A DNA stretch of 64,000 bases from Streptomyces luteolus (GCF_029968015.1 NZ_JASCIS010000017.1:105277-169276); one strand, 5' to 3'. Shown: positions 25,991-35,585, numbered from the stretch's first letter. Numbers and translations are program-made. Notes: generated by a model not told the origin, from the sequence alone.

Positions 25991-26139
25991 GCCCTTGGGG
26001 TCGCGAACCAGCGAGGCCCGTTCTTCTGTGGATGAATCCGCCGTTGTGGAAAACTCCGCCCCCCTTACGGGGGGTTTCCGGTCACGCGGGGTGGCGGCGG
26101 CGCGACCTCGGTTGATGATCCCCTGCAGCAGTGAGCGAC

Positions 26140-26153
26140 GTTTCACGTGAAAC
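26140..26153. other. parS site between rsmG and parA
   Basis: Exact GTTTCACGTGAAAC upstream of parA. It is the copy nearest oriC, about 6.4 kb from the first DnaA box. Confidence 0.93.
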
Positions 26154-26358
26154 ACGATGCCAGGGCGGCGTCCGTTTAACCCGTGACACTCCGATTTGCC
26201 CGCTTTATCCATACCGAAGGCGGCGGGACGTGAAGGTGCCTCAACTCGCTCAAGCGGTCCGGGCGTTCGGTGGCAAAGAACCGTTGGCAAAGAACCCGTT
26301 GGCAATGAACCGTGACCACCACAGGGGGCCGCTCACGCAAGCGAGTCCCCGATAGGCG
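26154..26358. other. parA-rsmG gap with short direct repeats
   Basis: Contains CGTTGGCAAAGAACC / CGTTGGCAATGAACC repeats at about 26281-26313, and possibly the parAB promoter. No gene seen. Confidence 0.45.
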
Positions 26359-27081
26359 TCAGCGACGACGTCCGCGCGCAGCCCGCGAGGGCCGAGCAGC
26401 CTTGGCCCGCTTCGCCGCGAACCGCACGCCGCCGGGGCTCTCCCCGACCTCGACCCGCACCACGGTGGACAGCGGGTCGACCACGCCCTCACCGACGTGC
26501 AGCACGGAGGTCTTCACCGCACCGAGCTTGCTCAGCGCGGCCTTGGCCCCCTGGACCTCTTCCTCGGCGGTGTCGCCCTTGAGCAACAGCATCTCTCCGT
26601 ATGGACGGAGCAGCGGCACGCCCCAAGTGGCGAGGCGGTCCAGCGGAGCCACAGCACGGGCCGTCACGACATGGACGGGCTGGAACTTGCCGAGCACCTC
26701 TTCGGCCCGCCCGCGCATGACCGTCACATGGTCGAGGCCGAGCAGCTCGACGACCTCCGTGAGGAAGTTCGTACGACGGAGCAGCGGTTCGAGGAGCGTG
26801 ATCTTCAGGTCGGGGCGGACCAGGGCGAGCGGGATCCCCGGAAGCCCGGCACCCGAGCCGACATCGCACACCGTCACGCCCTGGGGCACGACCTCGGACA
26901 GCACCGCGCAGTTCAGCAGGTGCCGTTCCCACAGCCGGGGCACTTCGCGCGGACCGATCAGACCGCGCCGCACTCCTGCGTCGGCCAGCAGCTCCGCGTA
27001 CCGGACCGCGTCCGTGAAGCGCTCACCGAATACCTCACGGGCCTGCTCCGGCGCCGGGGGGAGTTCTGCTGCCTCCGTCAC
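26359..27081 (-). CDS. rsmG: 16S rRNA (guanine527-N7)-methyltransferase
   Basis: 240 residues from the GTG at 27081, the start of the conserved head (TEAAELPPAPEQAREVFG); an open frame upstream to 27261 lacks family sequence. The SAM-binding loop is VCDVGSGAGLPGIPLA, and LLEPLLRRTNFLTEV is the RsmG hallmark. Methylates G527 of 16S rRNA; loss gives low-level streptomycin resistance and often raises antibiotic production in Streptomyces. It has a long basic C-terminal tail (RAKAARPSRAARGRRR). Lies in the order khpB-rsmG-parA. Confidence 0.93.
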   Translation of the reverse strand: MTEAAELPPAPEQAREVFGERFTDAVRYAELLADAGVRRGLIGPREVPRLWERHLLNCAVLSEVVPQGVTVCDVGSGAGLPGIPLALVRPDLKITLLEPLLRRTNFLTEVVELLGLDHVTVMRGRAEEVLGKFQPVHVVTARAVAPLDRLATWGVPLLRPYGEMLLLKGDTAEEEVQGAKAALSKLGAVKTSVLHVGEGVVDPLSTVVRVEVGESPGGVRFAAKRAKAARPSRAARGRRR

Positions 27082-27134
27082 GGGGACCGTCCTTCCGTAC
27101 CGCACTGGGTGCTGACTATCAGGCTGACAAAGAT

Positions 27135-27163
27135 CGGCCCCGCCTGCGAAACAGACGGGGCCG
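27135..27163 (-). terminator. Hairpin between khpB and rsmG
   Basis: CGGCCCCGCCTG and CAGACGGGGCCG form a 12-bp stem with one mismatch around CGAAA. It may be a partial terminator or RNA processing signal within the run. Confidence 0.65.
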
Positions 27164-27178
27164 GGAACTGCTTGGGGC

Positions 27179-27694
27179 TCAGGCGGGGAGAACGACGACG
27201 AAGCGCTGCGGCTCCTCGCCCTCGGACTCGCTGCGCAGACCGGCGCTCTTGACCGCGTCATGCACGACCTTGCGCTCGAACGGCGTCATCGGCTTGAGCT
27301 TGACCGGCTCGCCGCTGCTCTTGGCCTCGGCCGCAGCCTTGGCGCCCAGCTCGGAGAGCTCGGCACGCTTCTTGGCGCGGAAACCGGCGATGTCCAGCAT
27401 CAGGCGGCTGCGGTCACCGGTCTCGCGGTGCACGGCGAGCCGGGTGAGCTCCTGCAGAGCCTCAAGCACCTCGCCGTCGCGTCCGACCAGTTTCTGCAGG
27501 TCACGGCCGCCGGAGTCGCTGATGATCGAGACAGCGGCGCGGTCGGCCTCGACGTCCATGTCGATGTCGCCGTCGAGGTCGGCGATGTCCAGCAGACCCT
27601 CGAGGTAGTCCGCCGCGATCTCACCCTCCTGCTCAAGGTGGGTGAGGGTGTCGCCGGCCTCAGCAGCAGCCGAGGTGTTGGTGCCTTCCGTCAC
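27179..27694 (-). CDS. khpB: KhpB/Jag RNA-binding protein
   Basis: 171 residues, GTG start. An acidic N-terminal part (about 1-60) is followed by a KH domain (about 70-110, including GRDLQKLVGRDGEVLEALQ) and an R3H domain with MTPFERKVVHDAV (about 140-155). It binds single-stranded RNA and in other Gram-positives works with KhpA to influence cell-wall synthesis and division. It lies directly downstream of yidC with 17 bp between. Confidence 0.9.
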   Translation of the reverse strand: MTEGTNTSAAAEAGDTLTHLEQEGEIAADYLEGLLDIADLDGDIDMDVEADRAAVSIISDSGGRDLQKLVGRDGEVLEALQELTRLAVHRETGDRSRLMLDIAGFRAKKRAELSELGAKAAAEAKSSGEPVKLKPMTPFERKVVHDAVKSAGLRSESEGEEPQRFVVVLPA

Positions 27695-27711
27695 GGGATG
27701 GGCTCCTCTTC

Positions 27712-29013
27712 TTACTTCTTGGACGGGTGCTTGGGCCGCTGCGGACCCTTGCGCTGTCCGGACTTGGCTTTGCTGCGGTTGCCGGTGCCGCCGCCGGTGC
27801 CGGGCTTGGCACCCGCCGACTTGGCCTTGGAAACGGAGTCCTTGGGCTCGTCTCCCGACTTCTGCAGCGAGGTCTTGGCGTCGGAGTCGCTCTGCGTGGG
27901 CTGCGCCTGCGTGGCGCCCGACTGCCGCTGCGACTTGCTCTGGCGCTTGGGCTGCTGGCGCTTCGGCGTACCGCCGACGGCACCGGACTCGTCGCCCTCG
28001 GCCACGGCTACGGCCGTATCGCTCTTCGCCACCACACCGTCGGCCTGCGCGGCGAATCCGGCCTTGCTCAGGCCGTTGATGAACTTGCGCTCGATGTCGT
28101 TGCGGTCGCGGCCCTTGGCGACGATCGCCTTGACGACGTTGCGCTCACCCTTGCGCATCTTGGCGCCCTCGCTGCGGGTCAGCTTGGACTGCAGCCGCTC
28201 CAGGTACGCACCCTGCGCCTTGCTGCCCGGGGTCGGGTTCTGGCGGATGACGTACATCTGCTGGCCCATCGTCCACACGTTGGTGGTCAGCCAGTAGACG
28301 AGCACACCGACGGGGAAGTTGATGCCGAAGACGGCGAAGATGATGGGGAAGACGTACATCAGCATCTTCTGCTGCTGCATGAACGGCGTCTTGACCGTCA
28401 TGTCGACGTTCTTCGTCATCAGCTGGCGCTGCGTGAAGAACTGCGACAGCGACATCATGATGATCATGACCGCGGTCACGATGCGGACGTTGAGCAGCGT
28501 GGCGTCGAGGGACGCCACCTTCTCGGCGCTGTCCATGAACTTCGCGGCCAGCGGGGCACCGAAGATGTGAGCCTTCTGCGCGCTCGCGAGCAGCTGCTCG
28601 TCGATGACGGAGCCGACCGTCTTGTTCGACGCGATGCTGTTCAGCACGTGGTACAGCGCGAAGAAGAACGGCGACTGCGCCAGGATGGGAAGGCACGAGG
28701 AGAGCGGGTTGGTGCCCGTCTCCTTGTAGAGCTTCATCATCTCTTCGGACTGGCGCTGCTTGTCGTTCTTGTAGCGCTCCTGGATCTTCTTCATCTCGGG
28801 CTGCAGCGTCTGCATGCCACGAGTGGCCTTGATCTGCTTCACGAAGAGCGGGATCAGGCAGATCCGGATCAGAACCACCAGAGACACGATCGACAGGCCC
28901 CAGGCCCAGCCCGTGTCCGGGCCGAAGACCGCCCCGTACAGCTTGTGGAACTGGACGATGACCCATGCGACGGGTGTGGTGATAAAACTGAAGAAACTGG
29001 CGATCGTGTCCAC
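27712..29013 (-). CDS. yidC: Membrane protein insertase YidC
   Basis: 433 residues, GTG start. Five or so membrane segments in the YidC/Oxa1 pattern. The cytoplasmic loop KATRGMQTLQPEMKKIQERYKNDKQRQSEEMMKLY is characteristic, as is the LPILAQSPFFFALYHVLN segment. The tail (from about 290) is long, basic and Lys/Gln/Ser-rich, which suits ribosome binding. It inserts proteins into the cytoplasmic membrane with or without SecYEG. Three bases separate it from yidD. Confidence 0.95.
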   Translation of the reverse strand: MDTIASFFSFITTPVAWVIVQFHKLYGAVFGPDTGWAWGLSIVSLVVLIRICLIPLFVKQIKATRGMQTLQPEMKKIQERYKNDKQRQSEEMMKLYKETGTNPLSSCLPILAQSPFFFALYHVLNSIASNKTVGSVIDEQLLASAQKAHIFGAPLAAKFMDSAEKVASLDATLLNVRIVTAVMIIMMSLSQFFTQRQLMTKNVDMTVKTPFMQQQKMLMYVFPIIFAVFGINFPVGVLVYWLTTNVWTMGQQMYVIRQNPTPGSKAQGAYLERLQSKLTRSEGAKMRKGERNVVKAIVAKGRDRNDIERKFINGLSKAGFAAQADGVVAKSDTAVAVAEGDESGAVGGTPKRQQPKRQSKSQRQSGATQAQPTQSDSDAKTSLQKSGDEPKDSVSKAKSAGAKPGTGGGTGNRSKAKSGQRKGPQRPKHPSKK

Positions 29014-29016
29014 TAA

Positions 29017-29325
29017 TCAGGCTCCTTGAGCATGGGACGGGGTCTCAGTGGCGGAGGTCCCGCCCTTGTTGCGCCAGGCGTTGCGCAGCATTTCGTGCCA
29101 CCGAGGTCGCTTGCGCGGCGGGACATGGTCCACGCCTCCGTGCGACCACGGATTGCACCGCAGGATGCGCCAGGCAGTGAGCGCCGTCCCCTTGATCGCA
29201 CCGTGCCGGTCGATGGCCTGGAAGCCGTAGTGGGAACACGACGGGTAGTACTTGCACACAGGGCCGAGGAGTGGACTGATGGTCCACTGGTAGATCTTGA
29301 TCAAGGCCAGCAGTGGGTACTTCAT
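29017..29325 (-). CDS. yidD: YidD membrane-insertion efficiency factor
   Basis: 102 residues with the diagnostic CKYYPSCSHYGFQAI and RILRCNPWSHGGVDHVP motifs carrying the conserved cysteines. A short N-terminal amphipathic/hydrophobic helix (LLALIKIYQWTISPLL) associates with the membrane. The ATG overlaps the rnpA stop by 4 bp (ATGA). Helps YidC-dependent insertion. Confidence 0.95.
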   Translation of the reverse strand: MKYPLLALIKIYQWTISPLLGPVCKYYPSCSHYGFQAIDRHGAIKGTALTAWRILRCNPWSHGGVDHVPPRKRPRWHEMLRNAWRNKGGTSATETPSHAQGA

Positions 29326-29693
29326 CGCGCGCCCCCTCCCAGCAGCCGCTCCAGGGCGACGTCCAGGTCTCGGGCCAGCTGTGCATGGTCGGCGTCGCCC
29401 GCTCCGGGCAACGCGCGTACGACTACCAGGCTACCGGGGGGCAGCAGGGCCAGCCGCTCGCGCATCAGGTGCCGCAATCTGCGCTTCACCTTGTTCCGTA
29501 CGACCGCCACGCCCACGGCCTTGCTCACGACGAAACCCGCACGCGTCGGGGGAACGCTCTCCCCAGGCACGTGCGGGTCCGTTGTACCGCTGCGTAGATG
29601 GACGACGAGAAGCGGGCGGCCGGCCCGGCGTCCTCGGCGTACCGCGGTCGCGAAGTCTTCGCGCCGCCTCAGCCGGTTCTCGGTAGGCAGCAC
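29322..29693 (-). CDS. rnpA: Ribonuclease P protein component
   Basis: 123 residues from the GTG at 29693, giving the conserved head LPTENRLRRREDFATAVRRG. The frame is open much further upstream, but that part runs through rpmH and is not coding. The RNR signature reads RNKVKRRLRHLMRERL. It binds RNase P RNA to process tRNA 5' ends. Twenty bases separate it from rpmH. Confidence 0.95.
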   Translation of the reverse strand: MLPTENRLRRREDFATAVRRGRRAGRPLLVVHLRSGTTDPHVPGESVPPTRAGFVVSKAVGVAVVRNKVKRRLRHLMRERLALLPPGSLVVVRALPGAGDADHAQLARDLDVALERLLGGGAR

Positions 29694-29713
29694 GACGTCA
29701 TGACCTGCTGCGG

Positions 29714-29851
29714 TCAGGCAGACAGGCGGGCGCGACCCTTGCTGCGGCGGGACGCCAGAACGGCGCGGCCGGCACGGGTGCGCATCCGCAGCCGGAAGCC
29801 GTGGGTCTTCGCGCGACGACGGTTGTTCGGCTGGAAGGTGCGCTTGCTCAC
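29714..29851 (-). CDS. rpmH: Ribosomal protein bL34
   Basis: 45 codons, GTG start at 29851. The translation begins MSKRTFQPNNRRRAKTHGF and continues through RMRTRAGRAVLASRR to a basic end: unmistakable bL34. A GGAG/CCCCCGAG segment precedes it. First gene of the leftward rpmH-rnpA-yidD-yidC-khpB-rsmG-parAB run. Confidence 0.97.
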   Translation of the reverse strand: MSKRTFQPNNRRRAKTHGFRLRMRTRAGRAVLASRRSKGRARLSA

Positions 29852-30228
29852 TCGGGGGCTCCAGAAATGAATCGGGTGACGGCGGGTGTCGTCTGGCTGT
29901 CACCGTGCGCCCGCGAGGAGCTCGCATACGCCCGAGTGCACCGCTGCACGGTTCAGATCGGACCGTGATCCATGCCCATCGGAGGCAGGCGGCAGCAGCC
30001 ATCGACAACTCGACCTGGTCACGGTACGCGCGGCTACGCCATCCGGTCAAACCGGGAGTACGCGGGGGACACTGTGCACAGCCTGTGGACAACAACTTGA
30101 ACCGCACCCGTCGCCCTGACTACCTTGGCTGAACTCCGATTCGTTCCCTTCCCCCCGCACCACCCGATTTCCGTTACGACCCGTCCCGAGAACCACACCT
30201 TCGTGGGACCCATGAGAGAGCGTGCCCT
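29852..30228. promoter_or_regulatory. rpmH / dnaA divergent promoter region with DnaA boxes
   Basis: 377 bp between divergent rpmH and dnaA. A perfect DnaA box TGTGGACAA lies at 30084-30092 and a weaker TGTGCACAG at 30073-30081. Boxes here fit the known autoregulation of dnaA. The rest is the promoter and leader of both genes; no small RNA is evident. Confidence 0.75.
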
Positions 30229-32337
30229 GTGGCTGACGTACCTGCTGATCTTGCCGCAGTGTGGCCACGCGTCCTTGAACAACTCCTGGGTGAGGGCCGC
30301 GGTCAGGGTGTCGAGGCGAAGGACGAGCACTGGATCCGGCGCTGCCAGCCGCTGGCACTGGTCGCCGACACCGCACTGCTCGCCGTGCCCAACGAGTTCG
30401 CCAAGGGTGTCCTCGAGGGCCGGCTCGCCCCGGTGGTCAGCGAGACCCTGAGCCGCGAGTGCGGCCGCCCGATCCGCATCGCGATCACCGTCGACGACTC
30501 CGCGAACGAACCGGCCCCCGCTCCCGCCCCCGCCCCGCAGCGCTACGAGGAGCCGCAGCAGCGGTACGAGGAGCAGGAACTTCCGGGCGCGAACCAGGAC
30601 CGCGACCAGCGCGAGCAGTACGACGGTTACCGGCGCCGCGAGGACGTGGCCGCGGGACGCGGCGAACACCCGGGCGGACACGGCGGATCGCACAACGGAT
30701 CCCACAACGGATCGCACAACGACCAGCTCCCGACGGCCCGCCCCGCCTACCCGGACTATCAGCGTCCGGAACCGGGCGCCTGGCCGCGGCCGACGCAGGA
30801 CGACTACGGCTGGCAGCAGCCCCGCCTCGGCTACCCCGAGCGCGACCCGTACGCCTCTCCCTCCAGCCAGCACGACTACCGCCCCGGCCCCCAGGACCGC
30901 CCGCAGTACGAGCAGGAGCGACCCTCGTACGACCAGGACCGTTCAAAGTACGAGCAGGAGCGGCCGTCGTACGAGCAAGAGCGTCCGCAGTACGAACAGG
31001 AGCGCTCGCCGTACGAGCAGCAGGGGCGGGGGGAGCGCCGGGAGCACTCCGAGTCCGGACACGGCACCCCCGGCACCCCCGGCGGCCCCGGCGGCCCCGG
31101 CGGCCCCGGCGGCCCCGGCGGGCATCAGAACCACGGCGGTCCGCGGCCGGGGCACTCGACGCACAGCGGTCACGGCGGTCACAGCGGTCCGGTGGGACGG
31201 GGTGTGCACGGGGCAGGGCCCGGGGCCAGTTCGCTGCCCGCCTCCAGCGGTGCGCCCGGTCCGCTCGCCGCTCAGCCGGCTCCGGCGACGGGTCCCGGTG
31301 AGCCGACGGCGCGGCTGAACCCGAAGTACCTCTTCGACACGTTCGTCATCGGCGCATCGAACCGCTTCGCGCACGCGGCCGCGGTCGCGGTCGCCGAGGC
31401 ACCGGCCAAGGCGTACAACCCCCTGTTCATCTACGGGGAGTCGGGGCTCGGCAAGACCCACCTGCTGCACGCGATCGGACACTACGCGCGGAGCCTCTAC
31501 CCGGGCACACGCGTGCGGTACGTGAGCTCGGAGGAGTTCACCAACGAGTTCATCAACTCCATCCGCGACGGCAAGGGCGACAGCTTCCGCAAGCGGTACC
31601 GCGAGATGGACATCCTGCTCGTCGACGACATCCAGTTCCTCGCGGACAAGGAGTCGACGCAGGAGGAGTTCTTCCACACCTTCAACACCCTCCACAACGC
31701 GAACAAGCAGATCGTGCTCTCCAGCGACCGGCCGCCCAAGCAGCTGGTGACGCTGGAGGACCGTTTGCGCAACCGCTTCGAGTGGGGCCTGATCACGGAT
31801 GTCCAGCCGCCCGAGCTGGAGACCCGGATCGCGATCCTCCGTAAGAAGGCGGTGCAGGAGCAGCTCAACGCTCCGCCCGAGGTCCTGGAGTTCATCGCGT
31901 CCCGTATCTCGCGCAACATCCGTGAGCTGGAAGGGGCGTTGATCCGGGTCACGGCGTTCGCGTCGCTCAATCGACAGCCTGTGGATCTCGGTCTGACGGA
32001 GATCGTCCTCAAGGACCTGATCCCCGGCGGCGAGGACGCGGCGCCGGAGATCACGGCGACGGCCATCATGGCGGCGACCGCGGACTACTTCGGTCTGACG
32101 GTGGACGACCTGTGCGGATCCTCGCGCAGCCGCGTCCTGGTGACGGCCCGGCAGATCGCGATGTACCTCTGCCGTGAGCTGACGGACCTGTCCCTGCCGA
32201 AGATCGGCGCCCAGTTCGGCGGCCGCGACCATACGACGGTGATGCACGCCGACCGCAAGATCCGCGCGTTGATGGCGGAGCGCCGCTCCATCTACAACCA
32301 GGTCACCGAGCTCACCAACCGCATCAAGAACGGCTGA
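30229..32337 (+). CDS. dnaA: Replication initiator DnaA
   Basis: 702 residues, GTG start. Domain I (about 1-90, DLAAVWPRVLEQLLG onward) is followed by a very long flexible domain II (about 95-355) with a seven-residue Tyr/Glu/Gln/Arg repeat, then Gly/Pro and His/Gly stretches. Domain III is the AAA+ ATPase, with Walker A GESGLGKTHLL near residue 403 and Walker B ILLVDDIQFL near 462. Domain IV ends with the DNA-binding helix-turn-helix and signature GGRDHTTVMHADRKI. It binds the DnaA boxes of oriC just downstream and opens the origin. The linker is longer than in most bacteria, a Streptomyces trait exaggerated here. Confidence 0.97.
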   Translation: MADVPADLAAVWPRVLEQLLGEGRGQGVEAKDEHWIRRCQPLALVADTALLAVPNEFAKGVLEGRLAPVVSETLSRECGRPIRIAITVDDSANEPAPAPAPAPQRYEEPQQRYEEQELPGANQDRDQREQYDGYRRREDVAAGRGEHPGGHGGSHNGSHNGSHNDQLPTARPAYPDYQRPEPGAWPRPTQDDYGWQQPRLGYPERDPYASPSSQHDYRPGPQDRPQYEQERPSYDQDRSKYEQERPSYEQERPQYEQERSPYEQQGRGERREHSESGHGTPGTPGGPGGPGGPGGPGGHQNHGGPRPGHSTHSGHGGHSGPVGRGVHGAGPGASSLPASSGAPGPLAAQPAPATGPGEPTARLNPKYLFDTFVIGASNRFAHAAAVAVAEAPAKAYNPLFIYGESGLGKTHLLHAIGHYARSLYPGTRVRYVSSEEFTNEFINSIRDGKGDSFRKRYREMDILLVDDIQFLADKESTQEEFFHTFNTLHNANKQIVLSSDRPPKQLVTLEDRLRNRFEWGLITDVQPPELETRIAILRKKAVQEQLNAPPEVLEFIASRISRNIRELEGALIRVTAFASLNRQPVDLGLTEIVLKDLIPGGEDAAPEITATAIMAATADYFGLTVDDLCGSSRSRVLVTARQIAMYLCRELTDLSLPKIGAQFGGRDHTTVMHADRKIRALMAERRSIYNQVTELTNRIKNG
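30904..31029 (+). repeat. Six 21-bp units in dnaA domain II
   Basis: Units start at 30904, 30925, 30946, 30967, 30988 and 31009 and encode the heptad x-Y-E-Q-E-R-P with small changes (residues about 226-267). A further run of 9-bp units encoding Gly-Gly-Pro follows at about 31081-31122. Confidence 0.85.
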
Positions 32338-32380
32338 CCGCCGCATCAGGAACGGCTGACAGCCGCAGCGAGAGCGTCCC

Positions 32381-32416
32381 AAGGGCGCCCGGAGCATCCC
32401 GCTCCGGGCGCCCTTT
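32381..32416 (+). terminator. Terminator after dnaA
   Basis: AAGGGCGCCCGGAGC and GCTCCGGGCGCCCTT form a 15-bp perfect stem around ATCCC, ending in TTT, just before the first oriC boxes. Confidence 0.88.
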
Positions 32417-32521
32417 GCCGTGTCCGGAACCCCTGTGGAGCGGTCTCCGGAGCCCGCTGGGGAGCGGCCGCTCTTCTCCCGGGGGTCGCCGAGTGTTCGA
32501 TTCCAGGTCTGCGGGAGGCTG

Positions 32522-33094
32522 TTCTCCACAGAAATGCGGGTCTGGGCCCGTCCACACCCTGGGGACTGGGAAGTTGTCCATACTGCGTCCACAGGCGGCC
32601 TTGGTGACAGATCATCACCGCAGGTCAGATGCCTGTGGATTCGTGGATGAAAGATCTCCACAGGCTGTGGACAACGATCTTGCCCACAAGGCGCCGGAAG
32701 CGTTGTCCACCGGCAACCCACAGGCTGAGGCCGGTTGTCCCCAGCTTTCCCCAGCTTCTCCACATGGCTGTCCACTGTTCGGCAACACAACGCGCTCTCT
32801 CACCCGGTCGAGTGAAAGGCGTCACACCAAGGTGCTTGGTTGGCCTGTGGGGAACCGGGGTAAAGCTGGGGACAGCGCTGGGGAGAACTGGCCCTGTCCT
32901 GTGTATCGGGTGTGCAGAACTTTTCTGTGTCCACAGCGGAGCCGGGTTATCCACCGCCTCCACCCACAGGACCAGTGGAAAAAATCTGGGGCTTGACCTG
33001 CGAAAACGAGGTTTTCCACGGTTTCCACAGGCCCTACTACTACTCCCACCTAGATAACCCTGGAAACTTGTCTCGAAGACGGGGCTGTGCACAA
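32522..33094. other. oriC, chromosomal replication origin with many DnaA boxes
   Basis: The 948-bp dnaA-dnaN gap carries at least fifteen matches to the Streptomyces DnaA box (TTGTCCACA and its reverse), on both strands. The best are TTGTCCATA 32574, TGTGGACAA 32666, TTGCCCACA 32680, TTGTCCACC 32703, TTGTCCCCA 32735, TTCTCCACA 32522 and 32756, CTGTCCACT 32768, TGTGGGGAA 32846, GTGTCCACA 32927, TTATCCACC 32947, GTTTCCACA 33021 and TGTGCACAA 33086. The stretch 32990-33065 is less GC-rich and may be the unwinding region. The position between dnaA and dnaN is the Streptomyces norm. Confidence 0.95.
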
Positions 33095-33285
33095 CTCGCG
33101 CTTCGTCGGTCGACTGCCGCTCATCACGACTTGACCCCGAGCCGCACCGAGTGTCGGTGCCGTGCGTCAGACTGGTCCCCGGTGTTCTCCCCACCCTGGG
33201 GACGCACCGACCAAACCGACGAGAGCCCAGAGGGCTCAGCAGGCCAGCAGGGCGAGCAGCCAGGCAACAGCAGGAGGCGGCTTAC

Positions 33286-34416
33286 GTGAAGATCCGGGTG
33301 GAGCGCGATGTACTGGCGGAGGCAGTGGCCTGGGCGGCACGCAGCCTCCCCGCCCGTCCGCCGGCGCCGGTCCTGGCGGGCCTGCTGCTGAAGGCCGAGG
33401 ACGGCGCCCTGAGCCTGTCCGGCTTCGACTACGAGGTCTCGGCGCGCGTCTCCGTGGAGGCGGAGGTCGAGGAGGACGGCACGGTGCTCGTCTCCGGCCG
33501 GCTGCTCGCGGACATCTGCCGCGCCCTCCCCAACCGTCCGGTGGAGATCTCCACAGACGGTGTGCGCGCGACGGTCGTCTGCGGCTCCTCGCGATTCACA
33601 CTCCACACCCTTCCTGTGGAGGAGTACCCGGCGCTGCCGCAGATGCCGACCGCCACCGGCACCGTCCCCGGCGAGGTCTTCGCCGCGGCCGCCGCCCAGG
33701 TCGCCATCGCCGCCGGCCGTGACGACACCCTCCCGGTGCTCACGGGTGTGCGGATCGAGATCGAGGGCGACACGGTCACGCTCGCCTCCACCGACCGCTA
33801 CCGCTTCGCGGTCCGCGAGTTCCTGTGGAAGCCCGAGGTGCCGGACACCTCCGCGGTCGCCCTGGTCCCCGCCAAGACGCTCCAGGACACCGCCAAGTCG
33901 CTGACCAGCGGCGACAGCGTCACGATCGCCCTGTCCAGCTCCGGCGCGGGCGAGGGCCTCATCGGCTTCGAGGGCGCGGGGCGGCGTACGACCACGCGGC
34001 TGCTCGAAGGCGACCTGCCCAAGTACCGCACCCTGTTCCCGACGGAGTTCAACTCCGTGGCCGTGATCGAGACGGCGCCGTTCGTCGAGGCCGTCAAGCG
34101 CGTGGCCCTCGTCGCCGAGCGGAACACCCCGGTGCGGCTCAGCTTCGAGCAGGGCGTGCTGATCCTGGAGGCCGGTTCCAGCGACGACGCACAGGCTGTG
34201 GAAAGGGTCGACGCCCAGCTGGAGGGCGACGACATCTCGATCGCCTTCAACCCGACGTTCCTGCTCGACGGCCTCAGCGCGATCGACTCCCCGGCCGCGC
34301 AGCTGTCGTTCACGACGTCCACCAAGCCCGCGCTGCTCAGCGGCAAGCCGGCGCTCGACGCCGAGGCGGACGAGGCGTACAAGTACCTGATCATGCCCGT
34401 CCGCCTGAGCGGCTGA
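33286..34416 (+). CDS. dnaN: DNA polymerase III sliding clamp (beta subunit)
   Basis: 376 residues from the GTG at 33286, chosen for AGGAGG at 33272-33277; an upstream in-frame start at 33151 would run into the origin. Three repeated clamp domains are visible (roughly 1-120, 125-245, 250-376), with family segments such as FDYEVSARV, RDDTLPVLTGVRIE and the C-terminal LIMPVRLSG. It tethers DNA polymerase to the template. Confidence 0.96.
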   Translation: MKIRVERDVLAEAVAWAARSLPARPPAPVLAGLLLKAEDGALSLSGFDYEVSARVSVEAEVEEDGTVLVSGRLLADICRALPNRPVEISTDGVRATVVCGSSRFTLHTLPVEEYPALPQMPTATGTVPGEVFAAAAAQVAIAAGRDDTLPVLTGVRIEIEGDTVTLASTDRYRFAVREFLWKPEVPDTSAVALVPAKTLQDTAKSLTSGDSVTIALSSSGAGEGLIGFEGAGRRTTTRLLEGDLPKYRTLFPTEFNSVAVIETAPFVEAVKRVALVAERNTPVRLSFEQGVLILEAGSSDDAQAVERVDAQLEGDDISIAFNPTFLLDGLSAIDSPAAQLSFTTSTKPALLSGKPALDAEADEAYKYLIMPVRLSG

Positions 34417-34564
34417 GCAGCTGAGCGGCTGAGCTGAGCACGGACGGATCGCGGGCCCCGGGCCGCACAGTTGAGCGGCCCGGGCCAGCAGGTGTGCCGA
34501 CAGGTCCGGGCGTAGTCTCGGACGTGGGTACGAAACACCAGCACGCTAATTGAAGGATGACCTG

Positions 34565-35440
<876 letters not shown>

Positions 35441-35472
35441 CACCGCGGCACCAGGACGCGGAGTAGCCGTAG

Positions 35473-35512
35473 TACGCACAGAAGCAGAAGCAGAAGCAGA
35501 CGCAGACGCAGT
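35473..35512. repeat. GCAGAA/GCAGAC hexamer repeats before recF
   Basis: Successive AGAAGC and AGACGC hexamers, about six units, in the gnd-recF gap. Confidence 0.6.
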
Positions 35513-35533
35513 AGTACGCAGAGAACAGTCAAC

Positions 35534-35585
35534 GGATCCACAGCCTGTGGATCCGCAGCACGCGGATCCACAGGGCTGTCCACAC
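35534..35585. promoter_or_regulatory. Palindrome and DnaA-box-like sites upstream of recF
   Basis: GGATCCACAG-C-CTGTGGATCC (35534-35554) is a perfect inverted repeat. A third GGATCCACAG follows at 35564, then CTGTCCACAC at 35576-35585. The TCCACA cores resemble DnaA boxes, so DnaA control of recF or an outlying cluster of origin boxes is possible. Confidence 0.6.

Noticed and set aside
25991..26305. Longer ParA N-terminus
   Set aside because: The frame is open, but the extra residues are not ParA-like, include a parS site and lack a ribosome-binding site.
27082..27261. Longer RsmG N-terminus
   Set aside because: The extra 60 residues cover the intergenic hairpin and the khpB end; the conserved head starts at 27081.
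29322..30107. 261-codon RnpA
   Set aside because: The upstream part is in phase but passes antisense-free through rpmH in another frame; the conserved RnpA start is the GTG at 29693.
30943..32790. 615-codon minus-strand frame opposite dnaA and oriC
   Set aside because: Antisense shadow of dnaA running into the origin; no family features.
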